Assembly (NCBI GenBank): GCA_963920705.1
Contig: OY987225.1
Coordinates: forward strand, 7,725,165 to 7,789,164
DNA from: Odiellus spinosus
Taxonomy: Eukaryota; Arthropoda; Arachnida; Opiliones; Phalangiidae
DNA length: 64,000 nt
Reading direction: 5' to 3'
The notes below the pieces were generated by a model. The model worked only from the letters and a program-made list of their open reading frames with translations, was not told the origin of the DNA and searched no databases. Each line of letters begins with the position of its first letter. Within the stretch, counting starts at the first letter, position 1. The position numbers were made by a program, and so were the translations under genes. Shown in pieces: positions 1 to 10,423 of this stretch.

Positions 1-1156
1 ACTACGAGGTGATGCTACATGTCTAGGTGGTGTTGCCAGACGTTTTTGATGATTTGCTGAATTTTGTGGATGTGGAAAGCCTGGGGAACGTTGGGCCTGG
101 CTATGAGGTGAGGCAACACGTTTTGGGTATGTCGATGAATTTCGCGGATGAGAAAATGATGAGACATTTTGAGCAAAATTTGAAACAGGAATAGTAGGAG
201 GAGCAGAAACATGTATGGCAGAAGTTGATGCACGTGATGAAGTCGCTGACCCATTAGTAGCAGGATTGGGTGACAGACTAAACCCTTCTTCCTCGTCATA
301 GGTCAAAATTTGCGACAGCGCATTGTTATATAAATGACAGGATTCTCTGATACCCGAATCGTTCGGCTATTGGTCATACATATCAGGTTTGTTACTCAAT
401 CTATTTATTTTAACTTTAATTTTAATACTAACTTACAGAGGTATCTAAGTTAACAGCAGACTGATCCTTCAATATCAAAAATTTGTAAGAAACAGAACAA
501 TAAACATTTAAGTTCATAAACGTTTTTATTGTACATTTTTAAACATAAAATTTTATAATAAATGTAAATAGTAATGTACTTACCTCATTCAATGGAAAAC
601 CTCCTTCGCGTAAACCAGGATTCCCGGTCACCTTTTGCCAGCCACCTGCCAAAGCTAACAAACGCCCATCCAACTCAGATAAGCCCCGATCTAGAACTTT
701 CTGGTCGATTTCTCCACCACCTGTCTTTTTTTGCTCCTTTAGTACATCTGCAGCTTTGAACAGAACTTTCGTTTTCCAATCGGCCAAGGACTTTAAAATT
801 AGAAGTTGTAAATTTATAGTTTTAATGAAGGTGATAACCATGACAAAGCTAAAAGCCCTTTAAACTAACTTCAATCTAAAACAGTTTCGGACTTGGCTCT
901 TTATTATGGTTCCATCACATTTAAATTTTAGAAATGCATGTTTTTTACTTACTCTTTTCCAAGCCAAGACGTTTTTAGTTGGGGGTCCTTCCCGATTCAG
1001 GTTTTTCACCATTTCTGCCCATAGTGAATCTGATAGTTCCTTGCTAAATGTGCATGTTAACCTACCGCTTATTAATTGGGGATTCGCTTCTAGCAAGCCG
1101 AGCATAATTTCTCGTTGGCGAGCTGTAACGCGACCAGATCTCGGCTGTTTGCTCAT
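1..1156 (-). CDS. Myb/SANT-like (zeste-type) DNA-binding protein, 5' three exons
   Basis: Three minus-strand exons with GT-AG borders: 1156-953, 790-583 and about 366 to beyond the window edge. Exon 1 starts MSKQPRSGRVTARQREIML and carries the first part of a trihelix/zeste-like domain, ending at LAWKR. Exon 2 starts SLADWKTKVLFKAADVL and contains the TGGG motif that typically follows this domain. Exon 3 is acidic then Ser/Pro/His-rich (YDEEEGFSLSPNP onward). Such proteins accompany Harbinger transposases as DNA-binding partners and also occur as domesticated regulators. No break is seen in the visible part. Splice borders are inferred from sequence only. Confidence 0.65.
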
Positions 1157-1483
1157 TTTAACTTATTAAATTTAAATTATTGAAAAGAAAATACAAACAG
1201 TCACAGTAAACGGGTTTCCCGCTCTTTTAAAACCGAAAAATCGTCTGTATTCGGTTAAACGAATAGGATTGGTCAGACCGCGCAATCACGTGACCGGAAA
1301 CATTTTTTTTTGGCTTACTAAACTTAAGTTATCGTATCCCCAAGTTCCCGTAAAAATTCTTATCGTAACTCGTTCGCGCGAGTTAGAGAATACTGATTTA
1401 TCGAACGATCGATAAGGTCCCGCCCAATAAAGTTATCACTTATCGTTTACGATAAAATACAGAAAAGTTAGAGAATTGCCCCC
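1..1483 (-). mobile_element. PIF/Harbinger-like element, right part (cut by window edge)
   Basis: The right edge reads GTTAGAGAATTG followed by CCCCC at about 1466-1483. The right terminus of the complete Harbinger element at 40183-44348 reads GTTAGAGAATTGAGTCC, so the two share a terminal inverted-repeat core. A Myb/SANT-like gene runs leftward inside, as expected for the accessory gene of a Harbinger element. Immediately to the right the sequence becomes Gypsy-like, which suggests insertion into an older Gypsy copy. The other terminus and any transposase would lie left of the window. The family assignment is inferred from the terminus and the Myb gene. Confidence 0.6.
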
Positions 1484-1499
1484 AATGTACAGACTTCAC

Positions 1500-3172
1500 A
1501 AAGCTTCATTGGATTTGTGATATATTTTGCGAAATTTCTTCCAAAGTTATCCGACTACACAGAACCCCTTTGACATTTGACAAGGAAAGACACCCCTTGG
1601 ATATGGAAACAACAACACACTGATGCTGTGGAGGCTATCAAGAAGCTAGCAAGTTCAGTCCCAGTACTACGCTACTATGACGTAAACGAAGATGTCACTA
1701 TAAAGTGTGACGCCAATGAGTTAGGGTTGGGTGCTACTCTACTCCAACAGGGCCAACCTGTTGCGTTTGCCTCTAAATCACTGACTACGACAGAAAGAAA
1801 ATACGCTCAGATTGAGAAAGAGTGTTTGGCCATCGTTTTCGCTTGCCAAATTCCCTTAAACATCCGAGAATATTGGAATTTTAGAGAAGAACTGACTATA
1901 GACATTGATGTCATATACAAAGGCGACAGGGTAATAATTCCAACCGACATGCGTTCAGACATTCTTAAAATACTACATTTCAGTCACTGTGGAATACAGG
2001 CCTGCTTAAGAAAAGCGCGTGACGTTGTTTATTGGCCGGGCATAACCGAACAAATAAAACAAACCGTTGGTACTTGCACAATTTGCAATGAATTCAGCAA
2101 AAAACATGCCAGAGAACCACTTATGTCCGTTCCCCTTGCCTCGTTGCCATGGCAAAAGGTTGCAATGGATTTGTTCACCATTAGCGCCGATTCAAAAAAG
2201 GATTTAGTTATGGTCGATATTTATTCCGACTATTGGGAAGTAGATTTCTTACCAGATACCACAGGTGAAACAATCGTGGAATGCTGCAAACGACACTTTA
2301 GCAGATTTGGTATTCCCGAGGTGGTGATCTCCGATAACGGACCGCCGTTTAATGGTCGATCGTTCCAAGAATTTGCTGACCTATGGGGATTTCGACATGA
2401 AACTTCCTCTCCATTTCACGCACAAGGAAATGGTAAAGCAGAATCTGCTGTCAAAATAGCAAAGACCATGTTACTTAAATACGAACGCTCGAAAGAAGAC
2501 CTCCACATGGCTCTACTAGATTGCAGAAATACTCCTACAGAAGGCATTCACTCTAGTCCTGCCCAAAGATTAATGTCTAGGAGACTTCAATCAACGTTGC
2601 CGTATACTAACCAACAACTAATTCCAAAAGTGATCAAGAACTCTACACAGCTACAGAAACAACGTAGGCTCAAGGGCAAAGAACAATTTGATCGCCATAC
2701 TAAACCATTACGAGAATTGAACATTGGAGAAACCGTTTGGGTGAAACCTAACCCCAACCTTCGTCAAACTTTATGGAGACTTGGTAAAATCGTACGAAAA
2801 GTTGCTCCTCGCTCGTATGTGGTCAATATAGATGGTAGAGAATACCGTAGAAATCGTATTGTTCTACGTCCGTTAGTTAAACCAGTGAAAGACTCTATAA
2901 AACCACCGGAAGTTCTCGAACCTTCCCCACCTACACTTTCAAAAAAACCTCCAGTGCAAAATCGTAACCAACCATCAGATCAACTGCAAGTGCCAAATTC
3001 ACCGGCAGAACCACCTAAAAGTCCAGAAGTAACTAAAGCGGTGTCAAACCCTGGAACTCCAGTGAGAAGTACCATTGTCCATACACCACAAAAGCAGCAA
3101 ACACACACTAGACAAACTCGCAGTGGTCGCCAAGTGAAAACTCCCTCGAAATATAAAGACTTTGTTGCATAA
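1500..3172 (+). mobile_element. Gypsy-type LTR retrotransposon fossil (RNase H and integrase part of pol)
   Basis: An open frame at 1577-3172 encodes a partial RNase H region (motifs CDANELGLGATL and FASKSL), the HHCC-like region (HFSHCGIQ, CTICNEF), the integrase core (MDLF, ISDNGPPF, GNGKAESAVK) and a Pro-rich tail ending at KYKDFVA. The order fits the 3' half of Gypsy pol. The left side is cut off where the Harbinger element begins, and no LTR is recognisable after 3172. It is an incomplete, old copy; gag, protease and most of reverse transcriptase are absent from the window. Confidence 0.85.
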
Positions 3173-3327
3173 TCTCAAATTACTCGTTGCTACATATTTT
3201 ATTTTGTATCATTATTCAGTAGACTAAAATGAACGTTTACTGTACAAATGAAACAAATATCCTGCTGGAAAAAAACAATAATTAGTATATTACAAAATAT
3301 TTTATGTATGTAAAAAAATATTTTTAC

Positions 3328-3780
3328 CTCTATTTCGGCCCTATCTAGCTCGGGCAAAGGAGCGTCAAGATCGGGCAAGGGAGCCTCTATCTCGGGCAAG
3401 GGAGCCTCTATCTCGGGCAAGGGAGCCTCTAGCTCGGGCAAGGGAGCGTCTAGCTCGGGCAAGGGAGCGTCTAGCTCGGGCAAGGGAGCGTCTAGTTCGG
3501 GCAAGGGAGCGTCTAGCTCGGGCAAGGGAGCGTCTAGCTCGGGCAAGGGAGCGTTCAGTTCGGGCAAGGGAGCGTTCAGTTGAAGAATCGGCGCTCCTAA
3601 AAGCTCTAACTTTAATATACCATTCACGTCCCTCGCCACTCTAACTCGGACCGCAGCTTGTTGGTCTGGGGCGGGAATTCGTCCAACCGCAGCGGGGGCT
3701 TGTTGAGCTGGGGCGGGAACTCCTGGTCGATTGAAGGGAGCGCCATTATGTCGTCTTTGGGCGGCCACTCGCCGACGCAT
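3328..3780 (-). CDS. Exon with (D/E/N)APLPEL heptad repeats, unknown protein
   Basis: I do not recognise this gene. The frame opens MRRRVAAQRRHNGAPFN, continues through a Pro/Ala/Gln-rich part (VPAPAQQAPAAVGRIPAP) and then has about 11-12 copies of a seven-residue unit APLPELD encoded by a 21-bp repeat. After DRAEIE a good donor (GAG then GTAAAA) ends the exon at 3328; the frame that continues is hydrophobic and looks intronic. The hAT element at 3796 lies only 15 bp upstream of the ATG, so any promoter or upstream exon has been displaced. It could be a transposon gene or a host exon; there is no basis for a function. Confidence 0.45.
3345..3590 (-). repeat. 21-bp coding minisatellite (APLPEL units)
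   Basis: About 11-12 tandem copies of a 21-bp unit, plus-strand form GGGCAAGGGAGCGTCTAGCT. Units differ mainly in the codon for the first residue (D, E or N) and in PEL/PEI/PDL. The 21-bp period preserves the reading frame on the minus strand throughout. Confidence 0.9.
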
Positions 3781-4156
3781 AATTAGTGGTGCGAGCAGTG
3801 GCGGATTTACACATTTTCCGCCAGAAGGCTTTTCAAATTTTGCCGCCCCTACCGAACTCTAAAAGTGTCAGTTCCTCATTATTTTTAGTTGGATTGTAAT
3901 TTTTTTACAATCCAACGATTTTGTGTAAATACAGTTGAATAAGAAATAGTTTTTGGGTATATTTCTGAGCTATTAAAAACTCAATCATTCACTACTGGCC
4001 TTAATACTACTTACATAATAATGTACATTCGGTAAACGTAATTAAAAATTTTTTAATGCGCTTTCTTAGTTACAGTTTAAAAACAATATGTTTATTTATC
4101 TAGTAACAATCCGGCTGATGATGAAATTCAATTAACTGAATTAAGTTATGAAAGTT

Positions 4157-4906
4157 TTACAATTTCTTTTTGCGCGATTTTCTATTCGCAAAATCATCAA
4201 TTACATCGTCGTATGAAATCTTGTTCATAACTTCTGACTCTATGCACAAAAGAGCTAAGGCGTTTAGTTTTTCTTGACTTAAGGTAGATCTTAGGTAATT
4301 TTTCACCCGTTTTAAGCAAGAAAAACTTCTCTCACCCGAACAATTCGTCGCTGGTGTACATAGAGCCATGCGAACTGCTATATCCAAGTTTGGATAAACG
4401 TTTTGCAAATTAGATTTTCGCAGGAACGAAGACAGAGCATATAATTTTCCACTTTTAGAGAAGTCGCAAGATTTGTTTTGATCGAAGCCGTACCGTGCGA
4501 TAGTCTTCCTTAAGGTGTCGTTGATTTCCCATAAAGCTGGATCTTTCTTTTGATTTACTGTTGTTTGCTTTTGGTTATTACCTAACGTCTGATTCTGAGA
4601 CGCACTTATTGATGATTCCTCTACTGCCTCTGCGTCAGAAACATAAATATCCGTTTTTTCAAAACTAGTTTGTTCAACAGATGACTGTTGTTGAACAACT
4701 TGAACTTGTTGTTGGGCCGCAGAGGCGGCAGAGTTCAAATCCGTATCCGTTTCATCTTTTCCAGGTTGACGAGGTTGTATTGTCTCACTTTTAAAAAAAC
4801 TGTCAATTTTTATCAATTTACGGATAACCTCTTCTTGTCCTTCTTTTTTAATTTTGGCAATCTTTTTATATTCAGCTCCACTAAGCCGCTTTCTGCCATC
4901 ACTCAT
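4157..4906 (-). CDS. hAT transposase, N-terminus joined to C-terminal dimerisation domain
   Basis: 249 residues. The N-terminus (MSDGRKRLSGAEYKKIAKIK) matches the start typical of ZMYM1-like hAT transposases. The C-terminus has the hAT dimerisation region (CTPATNCSGERSFSCLKRVK, then YLRSTLSQEKLNALALLCIE) and ends in basic RKSRKKKL. The zinc finger and the catalytic RNase H core, usually several hundred residues, are missing, while the frame is open end to end. The protein cannot be catalytic; it could dimerise with an active transposase. The middle (about residues 60-130) is Gln/Asn/Ser-rich. No intron is needed. Confidence 0.8.
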   Translation of the reverse strand: MSDGRKRLSGAEYKKIAKIKKEGQEEVIRKLIKIDSFFKSETIQPRQPGKDETDTDLNSAASAAQQQVQVVQQQSSVEQTSFEKTDIYVSDAEAVEESSISASQNQTLGNNQKQTTVNQKKDPALWEINDTLRKTIARYGFDQNKSCDFSKSGKLYALSSFLRKSNLQNVYPNLDIAVRMALCTPATNCSGERSFSCLKRVKNYLRSTLSQEKLNALALLCIESEVMNKISYDDVIDDFANRKSRKKKL

Positions 4907-4909
4907 TCT

Positions 4910-5700
4910 AACAATTTTTTAGAATTTCAATTTCTTGTACGTAATTAGGCTAATTAGCAGAAATTTATTTAAATATGATATTATTTATTGTAATATATTA
5001 TGATTACTTACCTACTATAAGTTTGTACGAACCGGTGGAGCTATGTTATGAAATTATTCATACAGTGATTACAGTCCACGAAAAATTACAGATTACAGCA
5101 CACAAAAAAAATGTGTCAATTCTTTATGAAAATATTAATACGTGTTGAAGCCTGTTTTAACGGGGCAGAAATCGAGGCGAAACGGAGCGAAACAATTTTG
5201 GCGGGACGAGACGAAAAAACCCTTTTCGCCAGACCTAGGAATATTTTTAGGGGGATAGAACGGCGGCCGGTATAGCTAAATCAGTTCGCGAAAAGTCTTA
5301 AGATGACGTATTTTCCCTCTCTCGCTTCTGCGACCGAATATGCTAACTGCACATTTTTGGTGCGCACTCACGTGACATACCTACATCTCGCGTTGGGGGA
5401 TGGAACGGCGGTCAGTATCTCTGATTCCCCTGTGAAAAGTCTGAAGTTTTTCTCTCTAGCGTAGAAAATATTTTTAAAATGGGGAATGGAAGCATTGCAG
5501 AAGCGGAATTTAAACGACTTTGCGTTATAACGTGTAGCCGCCGTTCCATCCCAATAAATACGTAAATTGTAGAAACATTTATATATATAATTTTATAAAT
5601 ATGATAATTTTTAAGTACTGTAAGAAAAAAAGGCCCCGAATTTGCCGCCCCTAAAAATCTGCCGCTCTAGGCTATAGCCTTTTCAGCCTATTGGTAAATC
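4910..5700. other. Non-coding right arm of the hAT element
   Basis: No supported gene. Two related stretches near 5258-5285 and 5398-5425 share GGGGGATAGAACGGCGG-like sequence (GGATGGAACGGCGGTCAGTA in the second), an internal direct repeat. The segment probably holds the transposase promoter and subterminal binding sites. Confidence 0.5.
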
Positions 5701-6055
5701 CGCCACTGGGTGCGAGATTTTGTGCAGCTACAAATTATTGACATTAGATTAGCTTTTTTTATTTTCTACAGCATAACTTTAAAAGTTTATATAATCACCG
5801 TTGGCTCCCTGATTAATTTCTGCTACTGGCGGACGCAAACCACCAGGGTTCACATAATTTTTGGCAGCTAGAAGGAAATTTTCTGTTGTAATTTCTTGTC
5901 TCTCCAGTCTGCATTTTCCTCCGAGTAGAAATTAGGTAGAAAAAAATGGATATTTATCATCTAAGCACTTGGGCTTAAAATGTTCAAAAAAATAGGGAAG
6001 CGTCCTAAAGATTGCGGCACGGCTGTGAATTTCAAAAGGTCTCTTGTTTCTTGCA

Positions 6056-6331
6056 TTAAATTCTTCCAAGCTCACGTTTGGAATTTGTTTTTGGCTGTAC
6101 ATTTGACGCACCTTTATCGAAATCTAAAGTCTTATCCAATAATCTTTGCTTCGCTTTAGCAGAAATCAAGTTCAATTGCGAAACTGGAGCATATGTAACG
6201 TCTTTCATAGTTGGTACCTTCCAATATGCTTTTTTCACCGTAACTGTCACAACCTCTCTGTATCGGACGGCGTATTCTATGTAGAATAGCAGAGCGGCAA
6301 CATGGCTACAACATTCATCCAGCCCTGCCAT
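6056..6331 (-). pseudogene. SWIM-like segment of a YqaJ-associated transposon protein
   Basis: The frame MAGLDECCSHVAALLFYIEY with later KKAYWKVPTMKDVTYAP is the region that lies just upstream of the YqaJ nuclease domain in a widespread invertebrate transposon protein family; GLDECCSHVAALLFY resembles the end of a SWIM-type finger. The same linker (YWAVPVMKHVTYEM) precedes the YqaJ domain of the gene at 21152-22247. The nuclease domain itself does not follow here, so this is a truncated copy. It lies downstream of 6464-6856 on the same strand and is probably another exon of the same gene. Confidence 0.6.
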
Positions 6332-6463
6332 GCATATGCAGTGGCCAGATTGGATAGCCCCATCCTTATTAGAAATAATCCATGTTTTTAGTGGAGTATC
6401 CCTTAATCTTTGAGAATGTAAAACCTATAGCAGAAACATTGCATTGTAATTCTTATAATACCT

Positions 6464-6856
6464 CTATCTGAGATGCAAACTTACCCTGCATTTTACTACA
6501 ACATTCTCGATTTTCTTGACAGCAACTTGTTGCACAAATCCGCAAACGAATTGATTGTACGCGTCTAGACTTTTATAATTTTTTAATTGGGTAAATGTGA
6601 ACGGCGAAACACCAGAAATAAGGTAGTTAAAAATATCTGGATATGAGATTGGTGGGAGATGTTCGAAATTTGTGCTTAGCCCTTGGACAGGATTTTCTAT
6701 TAAAAATACCCATTCATTTTTCTTGAGTTTATATGGATCTATCCCATTAATATGGGAAATTTTATCTATATATCGTTTTTTTATATCCGGAGTTAGTAAA
6801 TCAAAATAGTTTTTGCTGGAAACCTTTCCTGATGATACTGTCTTATCGTTATTCAT
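6464..6856 (-). CDS. N-terminal exon of a YqaJ-associated transposon protein
   Basis: 130 residues beginning MNNDKTVSSGKVSSKNYFD. The motif LPPISYPDIFNYLISG followed by LKNYKSLDAYNQFVCGFV is the conserved N-terminal block of the YqaJ-containing proteins carried by THAP/DDE-4 (ISL2EU-like) transposons. The start codon at 6856 faces away from the THAP gene beginning near 6987, leaving a short divergent promoter. No break is visible within this exon. The assignment relies on recalled family motifs and the neighbouring 6056-6331 segment. Confidence 0.65.
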   Translation of the reverse strand: MNNDKTVSSGKVSSKNYFDLLTPDIKKRYIDKISHINGIDPYKLKKNEWVFLIENPVQGLSTNFEHLPPISYPDIFNYLISGVSPFTFTQLKNYKSLDAYNQFVCGFVQQVAVKKIENVVVKCRVSLHLR

Positions 6857-6986
6857 GATAAACCTAGGTTAAACATCCCCTATAAAAAATACCATAATGG
6901 CCGACTGGTAAACAAACCAAATCTTACCTAGGTGGCGCTGTTATTTTGATTACGTTCCACCATGCTAACCCCTATTTTATCCCCTT

Positions 6987-7970
6987 AGTGCCAAGACCCT
7001 ATTTGTGGATTTCACTTTCGAAAGGATGGTCGAAAACTAAAATCAGATAAATATCCAACGTATTTTGGAAATCCATTGGACGCTAACACGCTCGCATTTT
7101 CCCATGAAGTCACGATAAGTCAATATAAAGTTGATACTTCTATAGTTCCATTGGTTCAAATTGATGTTACAAATATTTTCGAAAGTTCAGAGGTTGAAAA
7201 TAGTGATCATAATTATTGTCTAGCTAGTCAGAAACCATTAGCAAATGTTATTAAAGATCATAGGAATGAACTTTTTAATATGCGAACAAAGTTATTTGAA
7301 AGTGATCAGTTAATGAAAAAATGTGTCAAATTGACTGCTGAGAATGTAACATTAAAGGCTGAAGTTCTGCGACTGAAGGACCAACTTGAAAAATTGCACT
7401 GCGTTAAAAATGAAAATACGACTCTGAAAGATTTAAATTCTGAACTGAAAGATTTAAATTCTGATTTAAAGCGAGAGAATTTACAAAATCACAGTGAAAT
7501 TAATTTGTTAAAAAGCCAGTTAAAAAACATACGCAAATTTTCGCTTAAAGAAGTATCGCATTCTTCTGAAATGATAAAATTTTATACAGGATGTTAAAAT
7601 ATTGAAGGGTTCAATGACCTTTTTAAGTATATTGAACCAGATTTAAAAAATCTTAATCTTTATAATGGGTCAAAAGTGTATAAACGTAAATTTGAAAGGA
7701 ATAATAACAATAGTAATGATGGTCGGCCAATGACGTTATCATTTGATAACCAGCTATTCATGGTACTCTGCCGCTTGAAAGTACGGCTATTAGAGGAAGA
7801 TTTAGTTACCGATTTTGTATTTCAATGTCAACTGTCAGTAATATATGTATTACCTGGTTTGACTTATTGGAACGCAGACTATCAAATCCTTATTATTGGC
7901 CTTCTTGCGCGGTTGTAGATGAGTACATGCCAGAGGAATTTAAGGTAAAATTTTCATAGCCCAAAGTGGG
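6987..7970 (+). pseudogene. THAP / DDE_Tnp_4 transposase, 5' half (ISL2EU-like)
   Basis: An exon opens after CCCCTTAG at 6986 with DPICGFHFRKDGRKLKSDKY, matching the C-terminal part of a THAP zinc finger. A long coiled coil follows (about 7260-7550), then HSSEMIKFYTGC, the helix-turn-helix preceding a DDE_4 domain, and WFDLLERRLS. The frame has an in-frame TAA at 7595-7597 and loses register near 7820, and the catalytic core is absent after about 7970, so it is decayed. The first THAP exon is not identified. It is divergent from the YqaJ-associated gene at 6464-6856, as expected if both belong to one element. Confidence 0.65.
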
Positions 7971-8206
7971 GTTTCCAAATCAGCAACGATGAATAATAAT
8001 AAATCTGTATTTGTTTATTATTCCTTTTTAAAGTTTACCTCAATAATTTTAAAATTTGATTTAAAAATTTGTCTTTGAAATGTACTCTTCCCAATTTTTT
8101 CTTTTAAATTTAGTCTTTCAGGTTTCCAAAAATAGAAACGCGAGATTTTTGATAACCCTCACCCATTTCAAGGCAATTTACGGGTTATCACTTGCCAATA
8201 GTTAGT

Positions 8207-8530
8207 ATTAAAAAATAACCTTGGGAAAAGGAAAAAGATACGTTAAAAAGCATCTGTTTCTACTGAAGATGTTGCGTTTTATCAACGTTGGATCGAAGTA
8301 TACGATTATCTATACCCTTCGCAACCTTTAAACCGACCAATAGAGTAATATCAGTGTGACGTGATGCGACGTCACCCATGCTAATTCCTATAAGAAAGAA
8401 CTTGCCTTCAAAATGGCCGCCATGGTCAATGCTATGGACCGATACTACTATATAGAGCCGTTAAATAGACCCTGTTAATATGCAAGATATTGCCTTTTAT
8501 CAAGGTTGGAAGGATGTAACATTTTATAAC
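8207..8530. repeat. Paired dispersed repeat, copy 1
   Basis: Two imperfect copies of a short unit (near 8245 and 8455) with GTTAAAAAGC or GTTAAATAGA, then CTGTT, GAAGATG or CAAGATATTG, and TTTTATCAA(C/G)GTTGG. The same pair recurs at about 23330-23520. This may be a subterminal repeat of a transposon family. Confidence 0.5.
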
Positions 8531-8651
8531 ACCAAGTGTTCGGAGTGTTTTCCGTAAGTATCCGGTTTACGATTATCCGTAAATATGAAACCCGCTGTCA
8601 TGATTAAGCTGCTATGAAGGTCTTTTGGTGACGCTGCACAAGATTGATAGG

Positions 8652-9650
8652 CTATATTAGATCTTCTAATAGCTTTGGACTGCATGCGTTGTATTTTTCG
8701 ACCATATGATAAATCCATCTGCGCCCTTTGTCGCTTGCTATCGTAACCCATTTTTCTATTCCTACATTTGCTAAGATATAGTAAAAATATGTCAATACGA
8801 ATAAACCGCAATCGAAACTGTTCGTTTGCATTGGTATCGTTTCATGTATGTATCTCTCTTCCCTAGTGGTTGTGTTTTCAAAATAAGCGTCGGCAATTTC
8901 TCTCATTTTTTGGAAATGTTCATCTATTGTTTCCCGTTTGGTAGCGATTGAATCATAAATATAGAGCGAGTCGAATTTGATGATTCCGAACATCCAATGA
9001 TCCTCGCGCCCTGGACTTCGAGGCACCAAAATTGCAATAACTTGCTTGTTGTTGGATGGCTCGCTTTGTTTTTTTAAATAATTCAACACTATGTTATTGC
9101 CTTGCTCGATCTCTGGCAAAAACATATATTGATAGACAGTCGCGGTAACAAATATGTAATCATCATCTTTCTTCAAGAATTTCAACAACGTGAACATAGA
9201 TTTGGCCAATAAACCTCCGTCAATATTTTTGGTTGGCTTAAGCGTTTTAAGATAATCGTCGTTGTCAAAATTCTTAATGCACAAATTTTCGCATTCGAAT
9301 GATGTAATGTCTATAGTTTTCTCCTTGCAAATTATTTGGAAACGAAGCCTTTTAATGTTCTTTTCCAAATTTAAGTTAAAGACACTCTCCTCTTCTGGAG
9401 AATACTTATTAAGTTCATGAAATGTTTTATTGCTATCTCCTAAAGTACTATTTTTGCCATTTTGCTCCCAAGCAAGGCCACCTGTAACATCTGAATGTTG
9501 TATAGGAGTTGATTCCAAATTTTTTTTACTTCTTTTGACGTGAAACATTGTTGATTTGGTATTGGTTTCTTTCCCACGCTTTTTCTTTCGTTTCAATTCA
9601 TCTAGGTCGTAATGCACTTTTCTTTCTTCTTCGATATGTGGCATTTCCAT
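8652..9650 (-). CDS. Ulp1/SENP-type (C48) cysteine protease domain of a large transposase
   Basis: 332 residues. The C-terminal half carries the C48 catalytic set: His in REDHWMFGIIKF, Asp in LYIYDS, Gln in IPMQTNSFDCG and Cys in the same motif, followed by LFVLTYFYYIL. The N-terminal third is basic (LKRKKKRGKE). Reading upstream in the same frame, the SWIM motif of the neighbour ends CYHW, then one TAA (9678-9680), then AAELFQEQDMEMPH, so this is likely the C-terminal domain of one transposase rather than a free gene. Ulp1 domains are known in Zisupton/KDZ and some MULE transposases. Confidence 0.8.
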   Translation of the reverse strand: MEMPHIEEERKVHYDLDELKRKKKRGKETNTKSTMFHVKRSKKNLESTPIQHSDVTGGLAWEQNGKNSTLGDSNKTFHELNKYSPEEESVFNLNLEKNIKRLRFQIICKEKTIDITSFECENLCIKNFDNDDYLKTLKPTKNIDGGLLAKSMFTLLKFLKKDDDYIFVTATVYQYMFLPEIEQGNNIVLNYLKKQSEPSNNKQVIAILVPRSPGREDHWMFGIIKFDSLYIYDSIATKRETIDEHFQKMREIADAYFENTTTREERYIHETIPMQTNSFDCGLFVLTYFYYILANVGIEKWVTIASDKGRRWIYHMVEKYNACSPKLLEDLI

Positions 9651-9677
9651 ATCTTGCTCTTGGAATAGTTCAGCCGC

Positions 9678-10423
9678 TTACCAGTGATAACAATGAGGCG
9701 CTCGTGAGCACGAACAAAAATCTTGTTTAATGTTCACTATGTTAAAGCCATTTCCATTGTGATTGTTAACAACATAACAATTGCTAATACTTTCGTAGCT
9801 GACCAAATTACTACGAATGCACAACGAGGCCTCACAATCAACACTAAGATTTTCTGTACGCTTTAGATTTGTATGTTTTTTAAATTTACCGCCGGACATT
9901 ACGAATTCTACAAAATTTTCCCGCGGGAAACGTTCGTACTCTTCCATATTTATTAATTTCTGTGTTTGGCCTACTTTTTCATACTCTTCATTAAAGGTCA
10001 TCATTAGAGACATTTGATATAAAATACAGCATGAAACGATTCCTTCGGATTCCAGCTGTTTTGCAAAGTTTATCAAGTCTGAAATAAAATTTGCTTTAAA
10101 TTGAAAGGCGTCTAAGATCCTATCGTTACCTAGAACAACTTTATTTTTAACTGTTAGTAATTCAGTTAACCCTTCTTTGTCGTGTACAATTGTAACTTTT
10201 GTTTTAAATTTTTTTAAATCCAATAAAGGTTCGACAAAATGTTCTATGAAGTATTTATCCGTCTCAACACTAATTTTTTTGTGTACCATAAATAGAACTG
10301 GAAATTTCGGCCGACTAGGAAAGTCTACGTTTCTCATGGAAATACCAGAAATCATGCAACCTTCCAATTCACACATTGTACTAAACGTGACTATGGTTTG
10401 AAGGGAAGATGTAAATAACGTTT
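9678..10423 (-). CDS. MULE/Zisupton-like transposase core with SWIM zinc finger
   Basis: The frame extends upstream of the ATG at 10376 to about 10423 (TSSLQTIVTFSTM). It contains SMRNVDFPSRPKFPVLFMVH, corresponding to the first strand region of MULE-like DDE folds, then VTIVHDKEGLTELL at the expected second acidic site, and ends with a SWIM finger, FCSCSRAPHCYHW. One in-frame TAA separates it from the Ulp1 domain. I place it near Zisupton/KDZ or MULE; the exact superfamily is uncertain because the core is divergent. Confidence 0.6.

Larger units (their letters stand above)
3796..5708 (-). mobile_element. hAT transposon, internally deleted, with intact ends and target duplication
   Basis: The termini are CAGTGGCGGATTTAC and its inverse (CCGCCACTG at 5700-5708), flanked by identical 8-bp direct repeats GGTGCGAG at 3788-3795 and 5709-5716. 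An 8-bp duplication and CAGTG-type ends are diagnostic of hAT. Inner sequence on both sides shares the GGGGCGGCAAA motif. At 1.9 kb, and with a transposase lacking its middle, it is a non-autonomous derivative. Identical duplications suggest fairly recent movement. Confidence 0.95.

Noticed and set aside
15-299. The 94-residue His/Leu-rich minus-strand ORF
   Set aside because: The neighbouring frame continues the spliced Myb/SANT protein (YDEEEGFSLSPNP...), so this is a shadow.
3172-3330. A 3' LTR for the Gypsy copy
   Set aside because: No TG...CA-bounded direct repeat of any other sequence in the window was found; the copy seems truncated.
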